In this document: one piece after another, positions 1-13,600 of the stretch | How the letters are laid out: the number at the start of each line of letters is the position of its first letter | Position numbering within the stretch: the stretch's first letter is position 1 | From: Ascidia mentula | Lineage: Eukaryota > Chordata > Ascidiacea > Phlebobranchia > Ascidiidae | Assembly: GCA_947561715.1 (NCBI GenBank) | Contig: OX387200.1 | Span: 20,462,501-20,526,500 of the forward strand | DNA length: 64,000 nt | Direction of reading: 5' to 3' | Translations under genes and position numbers: made by a program | The notes under the pieces: model-generated | What the model was told of the DNA's origin: nothing | The model's input: the letters and a program-made list of their open reading frames with translations, nothing else | Database searches by the model: none

Positions 1-1617
1 ATTTTACTGTCCAGCTCTGACGTATCAACCAACTACATGCACAGCAGGTAAACCAGAAAATATGTCTATTTTATCAAGTCATACACCTGGTGAATCGATT
101 TCTTGGCGTTCAACCACTTTTCTATTATTGTTGACATAGTTCCATTTTACACAAATCCTACACTGTGTTCAGGTTACTACTGCCCCGCCGGATCAACCAC
201 CATCACAATATGTGACTACCCCTTCTACTGTCCCAACGGTACAGGAGACCCGTTACCTTGCGATATTGGGTATCAACCTCTCAATATATCCGGATTAAGA
301 GATTCTTTGGATGTGGCTTGCATGGTTTGTCCTGTCGGCTCTTATAGAAATTCTTCAACCGACGACAAATGTCTGCCCTGTCCACCCGGATATTATTGCC
401 CTGAAGGTCTGTAGCTGTAGTCGGTTTTATTATCAATTAAAACATGTCTTCTGTATATTTTTAAGTCGTATTATTAAACACTTTGTGACTTTTTGAAAAA
501 TAATATTTCCAAGTTACACGAACCTTTATAAAGACCTGATGCAATTCAGGTACCGGAAACTACCAGAAAAACCCTTGCCCCAGTGGGTCATACTGTCCTG
601 AAGGAGGGGTTACGTCAGTGGGAGGGGTTACAGGGTTACCCATTCCCTGCCCCCCTGGTAGATACGGACCCCAACCTGGTGCTGACTTCTCAGCTTGTTT
701 TCCTTGTCAGTCGGGCATGTACAACAACTTGGAGGGCCAGACTGCCTGTTTCCCTTGTGGTAGCGCAGCCACATCGCAAGCTGAAGCTACAGCGTGCACA
801 TGCTTAGGCAAGTAGTGTGTTTTATATGCGTTTTGTTTTGGTACGTTGTGGGGACAACGTTGCGAGTCAATGTCGTGGGCGCTTGTACTTAACGTGATTA
901 GCATGGCTGTTTGGTTTTGTTTGACACGGTTTCAAGCAAATAACCCTCGAAATTTTGTCAACGAATAAACGGGATGTAAAGTTTTTTAAATTTTAGGATT
1001 TAATCGAGCTTTCCAACCGAGCGATGGATCTTGCATTTGCGAAAGTGGATACGTTTATTACGACGAAGCCGACCAACTGCAAGTAGATGGTATGGAAGTT
1101 CAACAGTGTTATGGTCTGCTAAATCATACTTACATTGACATGTATTGGCAATATGATAGGAACTGGTTAAACGTATTGCTCAAAATACATTACATTTAAA
1201 AAAAATTCCTTGCGGCTTGTGGTCGATGGGTATAAATGTGTTGCTTAGCCTAATTTTTAACGTAAATGTATATGACTAATTTGTAAAAAATCATATATTG
1301 CGAAAAATGTCAAGCCCTAAACCCGGAACAATAAAAGTCATGGTAGTAACGTTTTTACCTAAACTCAGCACAAACCTCATCCACTTCTTATCGCAGGAAA
1401 CTCCCAGTATTCTTGTCAACCTATAGTGGATGAGAGGTGCGGAAGTGGTGAAGCTCGATCAAGCACAACTCGAACTTGCGTCGATCCGAATGTTGTGGAT
1501 TGCACAGGCCCCTGTGCCAACTTCGGCGGGGGGGGTTTCAACACAGACTTAGGGGAGTGTGTTTGCAACTTAGTGACTTATCCGGAAGAGATCCAGTGTT
1601 CGACTGGTTGCAACTCA
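1..1617 (+). CDS. Exons 1-5: cysteine-rich GCC2/GCC3 (ephrin-receptor-like) ectodomain repeats
   Basis: About 284 residues with repeated patterns such as [43 protein letters not shown] and FPCQSGMY. This spacing of C-P-x-G-x-Y-C is the hallmark of the GCC2_GCC3 / ephrin-receptor-like cysteine-rich repeat, an extracellular disulfide-bonded module found in many invertebrate surface proteins. Exon 1 enters the window already inside such a repeat, so more repeats probably lie upstream. The last part (1397-1617) is a further Cys-rich stretch with motifs [10 protein letters not shown] and CVC that looks less like the repeat and more like an EGF-type tail. Exon borders after exons 1-4 are all phase 1, the arrangement usual for shuffled extracellular modules. 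Extracellular location is inferred from the downstream membrane helix. Confidence 0.85.
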
Positions 1618-4600
1618 GTAAGTGGTTAATCATGACCAACCTTTTTCATTTATTTTCACTCCAGTAAAGTTTTTTTTAGGTAATTGTAAAAGTCACAAAA
1701 ATTAAAGGCTACAAAAAATAAATTTTAATCGTTCTACTTGATAGTGTTATTTACACTAAAGTGATAAATTGACCCAGTTAAGAAACACCAATCCAGACTA
1801 CGTAATTTAATATTGAAGTTTGCGATCATTCATATAGATTTAAAATACATTTCCAACCAAAAATGGGCGAAATATGTCGGTCAGTACATATGAGGTGTAT
1901 AACAAGGAATCGAGCCGAATGTTCTTCTAAAACTTAACTTATTTGTAGATGTCTGCAGTGCTGGATTCCGGCGGTGCGTTGAGCCTCACTACGACCACCA
2001 CAGCCACTGGGAGCCAAACAACTGTGTCAGTACCAAGCGCGTACGGACCCACCGCAAACGTCGCCACCCCGTCGTCACCTCAGATTGTGGTTACTTGTAC
2101 GTAACTTTACTATTTTACTCTGATAATTTTGTGCATAAGCTGCTAGTTTTTGTTGAAACAGTGGCTGTAAATCAAATGTATTTAGAAAAAAATGTCATGA
2201 CAGGTATATTTAGGATAAATTATAATAATTTTGTGTTTTTTTGTTTTAAAATCCAATTGACTGTAACCTGCCGCTTGCAGCGCCAGAGGGTCTGTTTGGT
2301 TGCTTGCCGACGTCGCAAGATTCCCCCGAGAGTTGTGTGAACGGAACCATGCAGCAACAGATCTCGGAGTCATTCGGAGCAACGCCAACCGCCCGAAGAA
2401 GAAGATATGCTGATGAAGATTTCGCTCCTGAGATTGACGAAACTTCAAGTTATTTTGGCAGGAGGTAAATATTGGTTAATTACTACGGAGGTAGCCGGGT
2501 TTGTTCAAACACAGTGGTGTTCATAGCTCTTTTCTGTGCATTTTGTAGGCATGTGATTACCATTTCCGAACCTTATATGTGGTTAACTCGCGTTAAAACC
2601 TCGACAAAATGAAATATAAAATATGTTGAGGTTTAATCAAGGCGCACCTGTCTGTTTCTCTTTGGTCAAAATTAACGATTGTTTATCTTTTACAAGGGGC
2701 AGATGTTATATTTTGTGCATATATTTGTTCGACATTATTTGTTTTGCAATGTTGCTTACCCCGTATCTTCTCTGCTCGTTAAAAAAACACAACAATCAGT
2801 TTAGGCTTGGATCTGGCCGATTTGAATACGACACATTTCTTCCATCATATTCGCTTCCAAAAATGTTTTTTTTCTCAGATTACTACAATTGAACACAACT
2901 ACTGCACCACTTGTTGCCGCTCCTGACGTCATATTCAGTCCCGTCATATGCATGCAGGTGTGTTTCCATACCTGTTGTTAACCATTGCATTTATACAGAG
3001 GTTTCAAATTTTTTAAACGAGTTGTGCCGCAGGCTTTTGCGTCTTTACTGCGTTTAAAACTGACTTATTTATCACAGTTGAATGAAATGATCATCTTCAA
3101 CTTAAACTTGGATACAGTCAACCGAAATTTGAGCAACTACCCAGTTTATGTTAAGAACCATCTTTACAACACAAACCCTTTCTTCGACTTCGGCGATTTC
3201 AGGTATGACGTCACATCATGTTTCATCAGCAATTGTTTTTAATACTGAAATGCTTTATTTGTAATCTTTCAACGACATTATCTGATATTAATAATGATAA
3301 TAATAATGAAATACACGAATACTTATTCTGCATTATTCAAAATGGATAAATTTTACCTAGTGTTTGTAGCTGAAATTACGCTCACACCATCAACCTTAAC
3401 AATGTGTTTAAACTTTCAGACAACTTGAGTCATACGTGGTACAGAGTAACTTGACTTTAACCAACTTCGCTTATATCTTCACACAAGCCGGTATATACGT
3501 GTTTGCTGATGCTCAAAATGCAGATTTTCAAACAATCATCAATGTGCTTGAAACTGGTAAGTTTTTTTCCGATATTTACTCGAATGGTTTAAATTTAAAT
3601 TTTTTAAATAAAATTCAATTTAAAAAAAATTAAAATGAAAGAATATCTAACATATAACATTTTCCGATTTGTTGTGTAAAATATTACTAATATGTTAAAG
3701 GTCCTATTGTATCCATAACCAACCACCGTCATTGGTACTTGTCCAACTTTATTTGAATATATTTTAAACAACTTGTTATACTTCAGGCCTCATCTGTGCG
3801 ACTGATCGGATTCAACCAAAAACAACGACCACCCTCGCCACTCTGGGCGTTGCCAAGCAACCAGTCTCCAATCTCTCTCCTGATTGGGCGTTGATCGGAA
3901 GTAATCACCTCTTACTATTGTATAGAGATTTTTTTAGACAGTAATGTTCTGTTAATTCATTGTAATTGTAAATTCCGATGACTGAAAAACTATAAGGAGG
4001 GGTTTACTTAACGCAATTTTACAGCGAAATGTTGTACTGTTTGTGGCATCAACTATTTCCGACCCATAAAACTTCTGCACGCGGCCTTCAGTTCGGAAAG
4101 GCATTGTATAGAGTATCATAGACCATATACGGCATCGCTACCAGCTTTACTGCTACTTAAGAATCATTATATTAGATTGCGATAGATTGGCTACAATAGC
4201 CCAATATATATTAATACAACATCTATATTTTCAGTACTTCTCGGTCTTTTCGCTCTCTGTGTTCTCGTTCTTGTGATCGCAATCATTGTGTGGAGACCAC
4301 GAGACGCCGGGATTTTCCCGATGCGATATTGGAAACCCCGCTACAGGGCTGTGGGTGAACCTTACCTGGCCCCCGAGAAAGCTGTTACTCACGTGACATC
4401 TGAGTCCAGGTTGGATTGTTTGTGATAAGATGGGAGTGATGGGTTGTTATGGTTACGGGGACTTCATGTTCTGAGATAGCAAACTAATTTATTGATGTCA
4501 AATTTTTGTCAACTATGATATGTCTGTTAGCGAATAGAATTTTAATCGCCACCTTTCATAATCTCCCATTCCTGTGTTCTCTCGAGCTTCAGTTTTTTTA

Positions 4601-7600
4601 GTTAAATAATGTAACTTTACGTTTTAGAGCCGGCCTGGGTTTAATACGGGAACGAGGTGAAGCTGAAGGAGCAGAAGATGATGTTAAAAAAGGTATTTAC
4701 ATATGAACCTGACCTTTGCATATGATGAATATGATAAGTTACATATAAAGTAGAGAACTTCCAAACTTAATGCTGTTTATCTTTTACTTAGATGTACAAC
4801 TCCTCGAGGATTTCAACGTCCGCACTTTGTACGATAAACTGGAGGACCAAAATCTCCATCTGTCGTCACAACTTGATAAACACCAGGACAGTCTGCAAGG
4901 ATTTTACGAAAAGATCCACAACCAGACGGAAGGACTGAAGGTAAATATTATATTCCTGAGTGTAAGTGTTACTTTTTTTGTATTCGAAAAGACAGTACAT
5001 TTGATATCGTATAATTGCAGTGCTGCTTGTTTATGTGTCCTGTATATATATCTTTTATAAATTGCAATTTTCATTAAATGCAGTACAGCCTGTGTTGCAT
5101 GAAACGTAATGGTAAGTTTTGTATGTTAGAAAATGCTCAATAAATTGGATGTATCGGAATTGGAAAAGGCTGAAAGGCTTCGTGCTGGAGGTGACGTAGG
5201 AGCCACGGTTATCAACACCTCTCTTCAGATGGACGGATTACAACGAGACCTTAAACTTGCAGGTGTGTTTGCTCAAAATTTCCGAATTTTTGTTGTTGTA
5301 GTGTTTCATCGCAGTTAGTTCTTAAGTTGAAGGTCATTTGTTACTGAGTAATGTTGTGTATTAGGTGGATCTTCACTAAGAGAAAAGGAATTACTTCGGT
5401 CCTTGGAACTTCTCATCAACAAACTGAACACAGGAAAGGTGAGCAAACGTTTTCGTTTGGTCAAAAGCCTAAATTCTGCAAAAGTTCTAAAATGTACCAT
5501 AACTAAGTGTGGGTAATTTTTTCACTAAAACTTCTTCCAGATCACTGTATCTGATGAAGTTATAGAAGATGCCAGGAGAAGATTGCAGGGATTGGAAAGC
5601 AAATCTTCAAACAAAGATTTCGCCAAGAAGGTTCCTCCCCTCTAATATTCATATAACTTAAATCGTCGTTAAACCAACCGGGATTTTCTTTCAGACAAAC
5701 CTGCATACATTTACACGATTTTCTTATTTGCTATTTTTTGTCGCTTTTTTTACTGTTATCGTTGACAAAATCGAAAAACACTAACATCTGTCAAAATGCC
5801 TTACAGGCCTGCCTTAAACTTGCTTCTGAAATATTTTAATTTTGAGAAAACGGTTTCTTTTAATAGGCGGGCAGTGGAATGGATGAGTGGAAAGCTCAAG
5901 GTCAAGCAGACCTGATCAAAGCTCAACAGTCGGACAAATTGGACTTGGATCGTCAACTTCTCGCCGACGAGCGTGAAGCCATGAGTGCTCTCATCATTAA
6001 ACAAGATGCACAGAAGCAGAACATGATGAAGGAGTTGCAGGACAAACTGGCTTTCAAAATGCAAGGAGATCTCAGTGAAGCTGAGGTGATTTGCGTTTGT
6101 GTTGGATAAAAGCTGATCAGATTCATCAACTGTTTCGCAAAGTTATATAAGAAAAATCTGTTTTGTGTCAGAAAAAAGAACATAACGACAAATGGCTTGG
6201 GTTTTTTTCTTTTATAACCTGTCGAAAAATCAGATACCAAACAGCCCATCAGATAGTCTTTGTTGCCCATTAGACTGATACTTTATCTATTTTGCCAATT
6301 TCGAAACCGATATAACTTGCAATTTCTTCACTGAACGTGTTGAAACAGCGATACCAAATTTGTTTATTCTCCATTTCTATAGAACTGACACAGTTTTTGA
6401 TCAAAGATTTTAGACTTCAGTGATCGTTTAAGAAACTTGATCACAATATAGTTTGTCCACGTAATTATCATTCCCATTTCCACAACTCCACTAATCCGAA
6501 GACGTTTTGATTGCAGATGAATGCTTTGCTTGCTGAACACGAAAAAGATCTGGAAGGTGCACTGGGGGCACTGAGCAAAGAACGCCAACGTCAAATGAAC
6601 GAGCTCAAAGAACATCTGGCCGCTAAACGTCGCGAGAGAGCAGAACAACTGAAAAGTGAACACCAGAAACAATGCCAAGAAAGTGGATTGCCAGGTTCGA
6701 ATAAATACGCGTTACACATTCTTCTTTTGTCTCGCTATGTAGCTTAAGAGAAAAATGTTGGCAAAAGTGTCATAATTCATTCATTACATAGTATTTAAAA
6801 CTCATTTTTAAAAAAATTACTAGGTGGGCGAAATCCCATCAAACAAGGTCCATAGTAACATGTTTTTTTGTGCTTTTAGAAACTGATGAAGAGGACGAGA
6901 ATGACTACGAAGATCTTGAGCTTCTGGAGAAACAACTTGAAGCCGCGATCCTGGAAGAGAGTGCTCTCGCATCCAAAGAAGAAGCGGATGCTTTGGAGTC
7001 GAATAAAGAGGAACTCAAGTTAACAAAGACCTTCGACGATGAGCTGGTGGGAAACTGTTGGTTGACGTTGAAGTTGACCTTGATATGGTTGACCTTGTTG
7101 ACAAAATCGTTTTTATGTGATTGATATTGCAGTCAAAACTCACGTGGAATCATCCAGAAAATTGAAAAGGGATTTTTTTTCAGAACTCGATGGTTGCGAG
7201 CGGTTTAATCACTGATGACGTCAGGGAACAAGTGAGGAAGCAGATCGTTGACCAGGAGAAAGATCTCAACGATCGCATGGAGAAGAAGAGGGAGATGCAG
7301 GTGAACTTAAAGTTATTATAAGTATTTTTAAACTCCTGTGTTTAATATGTGTCGTTTTTCGCTTTTTTTGTACCAGTTGTTAATTTAACAATATTCTTTT
7401 CAAAGATTAAGGCCCTGAGAAACCGCATGGCGGAGAGAAAACGAAGAAAAATGAAGAAACTGCAAGAAAAACAGGATCAGGAAAAATCAGAATTGGTGAG
7501 TAAAGAACGAACAACGTAATAATCACATCATTATAAAATCAACCCAGAAGATCATTCTACGATATATATCGATACTCATTGAATTCTTTCCATACAATCT

Positions 7601-10600
7601 TGTAATTGATTACTCCAACGAATGTCATCTGCCATCAATCCGAGGATTGTTGCTATATTATTACACATAACACGTACAGTAATTTGATGCCGAAAACATA
7701 AAAATGACTAACAGAGGACCAGATTCTACTAACATTAATGAGCTAATCTTATCCTTCAATTAACTTTTATTTTTAAGGATGACGTCACACCTGAGATGGA
7801 AGAACGACACGCAGCAGAGCGTGACGCTTTGTCGGCTGAAATTGATGCAGAGACGGCCGCAATGGAGCGTAACGTCATTGAATCTGTCCAATCAGAACAC
7901 CAGGAAGCCCTCAAGGAATTGCATACTGGTATCATTAGCGAGGTACAACAATGCGCTGTACACATATTGCTTGGATTGTTCTAATTTTCTTTCAACATTT
8001 ATCTGAAAACCACCTTTTTTTGTATCGGCAAATAATTCTTTTCACAGTTGGGTGATAAGCACGGTTTGGATCCAGTGGCTCAACAGGAATTATTGGAGCG
8101 TTACAGAATGGAAGCTGATAACTTTGATCACGTGGTCAAGATGAAACGCGGAAAACAACAGCAAGACTTTAAGGTTCTTGTTATCACCGGATTGGAAAAA
8201 CTACCAAAGTAACAAACATTCACGCAATATTTTTATTCTTCAGGCCAAGCTTGCTGCGAAGAGAGCCAGACGAGCCGCCGAGATCCAGAAAATGAACGAA
8301 GAGAGATTGAAGAAGTTGAAACAGGAAGAAGAGAAAAAGAGGTTGGAGGACTTCGGCAAACTTCAGGAGGAGCAGGAGGCCCTCAGGGAAGCAGAAAAGC
8401 AATACGGAGGACTCGACATTCCCGATGTTCAATCGACAGACAACATTGAAGTGGAAGTAGGCAACAAGTCTCGATTAAACTCGTGTTAATAATAATAAAA
8501 AAAACAGAATTATGGAGCAAGAATGGAGAAAATAAAATATATTCGTAAATAAGTCCATGATAACGAATAACGTGAAAAACACTAAAACTTTAAAATGATA
8601 CATGGTCATAAAACGAGAATTGTTATCAGAAGGAATAAAGTCCACTTAGCGCACGGACTTTTACCGCCTAAATTAGCAGGGAGTCGACGTTACTTGTTAT
8701 ATTAACACAAAACGTTTATGGTTATATGCGCAAAAGAGCCATAATATTCAATGAGAGCTGCGGACAGGTGTACACACTGTTTCGACCTGTAAGGTCTCAT
8801 CAGTGCAGCTGGTGACCGTGGCACAGGCTAGCTGGTAGACTAGCAGGCACACAGATTTCCACTTTGTGGTACCTATGGTTACTTTTGAAACTGTCCTTGA
8901 CAACAATTTTGATACATCTCGACATCTTCTTGCATGACCTTGAACTTAAATGTTCTTGAACTTACAATTCGACTTCTGCAGGCACTCAAGCGGGAACACA
9001 CTCGTCTTCTCACTGAAACGGTTGAACAACAAACCGCGGAATCGGAAAAACTCATCTCTGATCTGGAGAAGAGAGAAAAGGATGAGGAGGAAGCTCTGGA
9101 GAGGAAGTTGAAGGAGGAAGCTGAGAAAGCTCTTCGAGAAACCAAAGCTAAGCACGAGGCTGAAGCAAGAGCTAGAACTGATCTTTCAGATGAACAAGTA
9201 CAACAGGTTGGTGGGATGCAGTGTAGGAAGTATTCAGTTGATATTGGTACCAGATATCATTGTCGTTTTCATTGGTGATTTTTTTGTTTAATTCTGTGTC
9301 AGGTCAAAACTGGTGGACTTTTTTGACGTACTTCCCCCTTGTACAAAATTATTTATAAAAGCTGGTCCATAGTGAAATGAACATATACATTGTGGACATC
9401 AAACGCCATTGGTGAACATCGAAGTCATTTTGTTAATGTCGGAATGTGCTGGAACTAATACTTGTTTTTTTATTTTTTTTTTGGTTTAAAGCACAACTAT
9501 CCACCCGCTTGTATTTAACACATAATCTTTCCCAGCTTCTGGCCGCCCATCAACAAGAAATTGACGAGATCGAGCTGTCGTTGAGCAAGCAGCAGAACCG
9601 GCAGAGGGCCGCACTCAGAGAGAAGTTGGCTGCCCGCAGGATGAGGAAAACTACTGCACTGAAATCACGGCAGGAGATCGAGAAAGCGAGAGAGGAAGTT
9701 GAACAGAGGAAGGAGATGGCCCAAGTTCAAGCGAAAACCGTAAGTTTTCCTGAACTGTACTTAGAATTTCGCTTAATTTTACCTAAAATGTGTAAAATCT
9801 TGGCTTGAGTAAAATTTTGAGGTCAAAACGAAGTTAACTATTGTATATATAAATATATATATATATATATATGCACATATATATATGTGTGTGTGTATGT
9901 GTATGCGTGCGTATGTGTGTTTGCACTTACTCAAAGAAAAACTATTTTTCTGATAATTAGATGAAAGAAGCTGAAAGGTCAGCAATCATCGAAGGAATCG
10001 AAAAGAACGGATCTCAAGCAAGCGAGAAAATCATACAGAAAGTCCTAGAGAAGAGACACGCCCAAGTACGGGATTTGCTTCTTTGTTAAGTGAACAAATA
10101 GTTACGAATTCAATTATTTGTGTTGCAGGAGTTGAAGGACTTGGATGCAGAATTTGCTCTAAAGAAGAAAGTCATGCTCGAAGAGGCTCTCAAGACCGTT
10201 TTGGAGCAATATCAAGCGGACAAGGACGCCATGGTAGCTCGAATAAAGTTTCCGGGAAAAAGTTCAGACTTTAAAATTATATTTCCATTCAGTTGCAGAG
10301 ACACGAAGCTGAGTTGCAGAAATTGGAGGAAGACGGTTTGTCAGCTGACGAACTCGCGAAGAGAAAAGAGGATGTCCTTGAAAAGCAGAAAGCTGAATTG
10401 AGGTTTGTAAAAAAAGAGTAACTGAATGAAGCGTAACTACCAAACCTGGATGTACATTTTTTTGGTTACAAACATAAATATCTGAATTGTTCATTGTTTG
10501 AAAACAAGTGTTCAGAATTTCTCCTGCAATCAAAATTAAATTGAAAGCACAGTGTCCTTTACTGAATTCCTACCTAATAAATTGCTGTAGCTAGTATCAA

Positions 10601-13600
10601 GGCAATACCTAATCGAGGCCCAGATTCTGATACAATTAAAGAACTATGGTCATTTTCAATATAATTATTAATGTTGCAGCTCTCTGGATAAGAAACACAA
10701 GAAAGCTCGCAAGGATATTGAAACAGCTGTAAGTGGAGAATGGAAACTGGAATATTCTCAAGCCAAACTTGACATGAAAGAGAAGCATTATCAGGTAACA
10801 GTTACTTAACATTCACATCATTCACAACAATGCATAGAAGTCTGTAAATTTTGTTTGGAATCGAAATCATTCCGAAGTAAAAATATGCAAGTCGCTGTTT
10901 TTGAGATTTTCAATCACGCTAAAGTAATAAACCCAAGTTTCATTGCCAGAAAAGTCTAACCAAAAACGCTGACATTTGAAAAATATTTTTCAGGAGTTTG
11001 CTGAAGCTTTGCGGGAGCTTGCGCCGAGTGCTTCACAACAAAAATCTGCCGCTGACGCCGATAAGACTGCGAAGAGGTTGGAAGAAGTTAAAGAAAACCT
11101 TGAAAGGGTGAGAAGAGACTCAGATTATATTCATCAAATTCCTTTGACACTTTCCTACAAAACCGTTTTTATTGGGAACAAATTTTTATTGATAAAAACG
11201 TTCATTTTTGCTTTTTGCATTCCAGGAGAGAGATGAGAAAGAGAAGAAGTTTGCTAAGGATCGTTTGGATCTTGAAGAGGAGGAAAAACGCAGGATTGCG
11301 GAAGCCATGAAGGAGTTCGAGTCTCAGCTTGAGGAGGAGACGGAGCAGGAGAAGATCAAGGCAGAGAAGACTCTTTCAACTCTTGCGAAGAGAAAGGAGA
11401 AATTGCTCAAGGTTAAACTTTGTTAAAATTTTGAAAAGGGTTTCCAGCAGTTTCAGTATTTAAATCTGCAACGTTTTGTTCTAATGTGTATATTTCACTT
11501 CATGATCACGTTTTATTTCGTATTTGTAAAAGATGTTGTACATTTTAGGACAAGAGGCAGAAAATGAAAGAGGAACTTGACAGAGCCGCAGCAGCCGGAG
11601 CAAGTGAAGAGGAACAGAAAAAGATTCTGGATCAGGTTAGTTACAAAACATGTTTGTTGGTTCTGCTCTTAAAACAACCTCAATAATCCTCCTGGATTTC
11701 TGCAGCACGAAAAGGATGTTGAGAATTTGACGAACAAGATGGATCAGGAGAGACTCCGGATGCAGAGCAAACTCCAAGAGAGGATGAAGAAGATGAGGAA
11801 GGAAAAGATGAAGGTAAGGAACACAAAACTCTACAAATTTTTCCCCAGCGGACTTAAATGTTTCTTTTATGACAAATCCTAATTTCAAACATTTTGTATT
11901 CAAGGCAAAGAAATCTGAACTTCAAAAGGAAACTTCTGATAACAAGAAGAGTTTCGAGGAGAAACAAAAGGCAGAGATGCAAAAAGTTAAACAGAAGCAG
12001 GTAATGGATCAGTTTGGTGACGTATTTATTTCGACAAACCTTCATGTAAACAATCACACGATTATTGTTGTTATAACTAAAGGTTGATGAAATGCAAGAG
12101 ACATCCCGCATGCTACAAGAAAAAGATCAACGGAAGATGGAAGAATTGGAAGATATTCCCATCCGAAAGGAAGAGGACTTTGTACAAACAGGTATTAACT
12201 AAACCACAGGAAAATTCGTTTACAGGGAATGAACACTTATACGTTGCACCAAAATACAAACGTTTGTAGAAACAAGTGGCCTGCATCTTTAGCAGTGAAG
12301 TTTTATTATGTATTTTTCTGTAGATGCTCCTCCTGCAGTTGTTACACAAGCTCCTATGGCCACCCAGGTCGATCCGAACCTTCACATGATTCCATACACC
12401 GGTGCAGTGGCCACTGTCCCAGCAGTCAGGTTTGTACTAAGCTTGTGATTTTTCTTTTTTGTTGAAATGTGGGGGTGGTAACGAGTGTCATGGTGATTTT
12501 AGTGAGGAGGAAATGCATCGGATGTTGTCGTCTTCCCCTCTCTTCCACACCCTCCAGGAGATCAGAGAGGTTCTGGATCACGAACAGAAGAAAGATGGCG
12601 GTTCCAAATCAGTCTTCATCGGGCCTGGTAAATTCCTGTTTAATATTTATACAATATACAGTACCGATTGTGGTATTCTAACGGTCTTATCAGTGTGTCT
12701 GGGACATTTAATTACATGTTTTTGTTGTAAAAGAAAAACATGTTTTTTGTAATATTAGAAATTTTTTGCTAAAATTTCTCATTGATTCCCATGCAGACGT
12801 GGAAAGCAAGGAGAGCGATTTGATTCCCACCCCTCTGTCCGATCTGAACGTACGTGAGTTGGTCGCTTACAAGTTTGGTACGTTTATCCTCGCGCTCCTC
12901 CGAACAAGACGCCCAGCTCATCCGCCCGTCAACTTGCTCGTGGCCGAGAGAGTTCCCGCTCGTCCGGACCTGTACAGTAACGCCTTCCGCGGGTCCTTCT
13001 GGTAAGTGAACAAAAGTGTTTCGGATATTTTACTACAAGCATTTAAACCTAAAATGATTTTGGTAAAATAAACCAGTGCTTAAAAATGACAATCATGCTA
13101 AATTCATGGCCATTTGAACCACCTTGTTCAATGCATTGAAGTACATACAAAAGTCTAATAACTTAATCGCTTCACAGATTTTAGTGGTGTTTTAATAAAA
13201 ACAGTGTAATTTAAAGGAAAATTGAACGTTTCTTGTAGCTTCGACGAAGGTAATGGAATCCTTTACATCAAACGGGAACGTCTTCACACCGATTCAGTCG
13301 GCCGACTCTCCCTGCTTCTTGTCCACACTATGGCGCACATCGCATGTAAGGAGCTGAACAATGACTCATCAACAAACTTTGTTGAGGAATTCTACCAATG
13401 TTTGGCTGCACTGAGCGATGATCTTTTCTTCGCGAGATACAGAGGAGAACCTGGAAAATTTGAACAAGGTTTGCGGAAAATACTGATTCTGTATCTGAAT
13501 AAAAACTGAGGATTCCGGGCGAAATCGATTTTTCTGTGTTTACAATAAACCCATTAACTTCAATCTCGACGTTCTGTTTTAATATATAAACTTCATATCG

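Noticed and set aside
5084..5111. A 28-bp micro-exon with acceptor AAATGCAG and donor GGTAAGT
   Set aside because: It would leave an impossible 18-base intron to the next exon, whereas joining 4940 to 5130 directly keeps phase 0.
13300..13360. HTMAH as a zinc-metallopeptidase active site
   Set aside because: The HExxH glutamate is absent and no third ligand pattern is evident.
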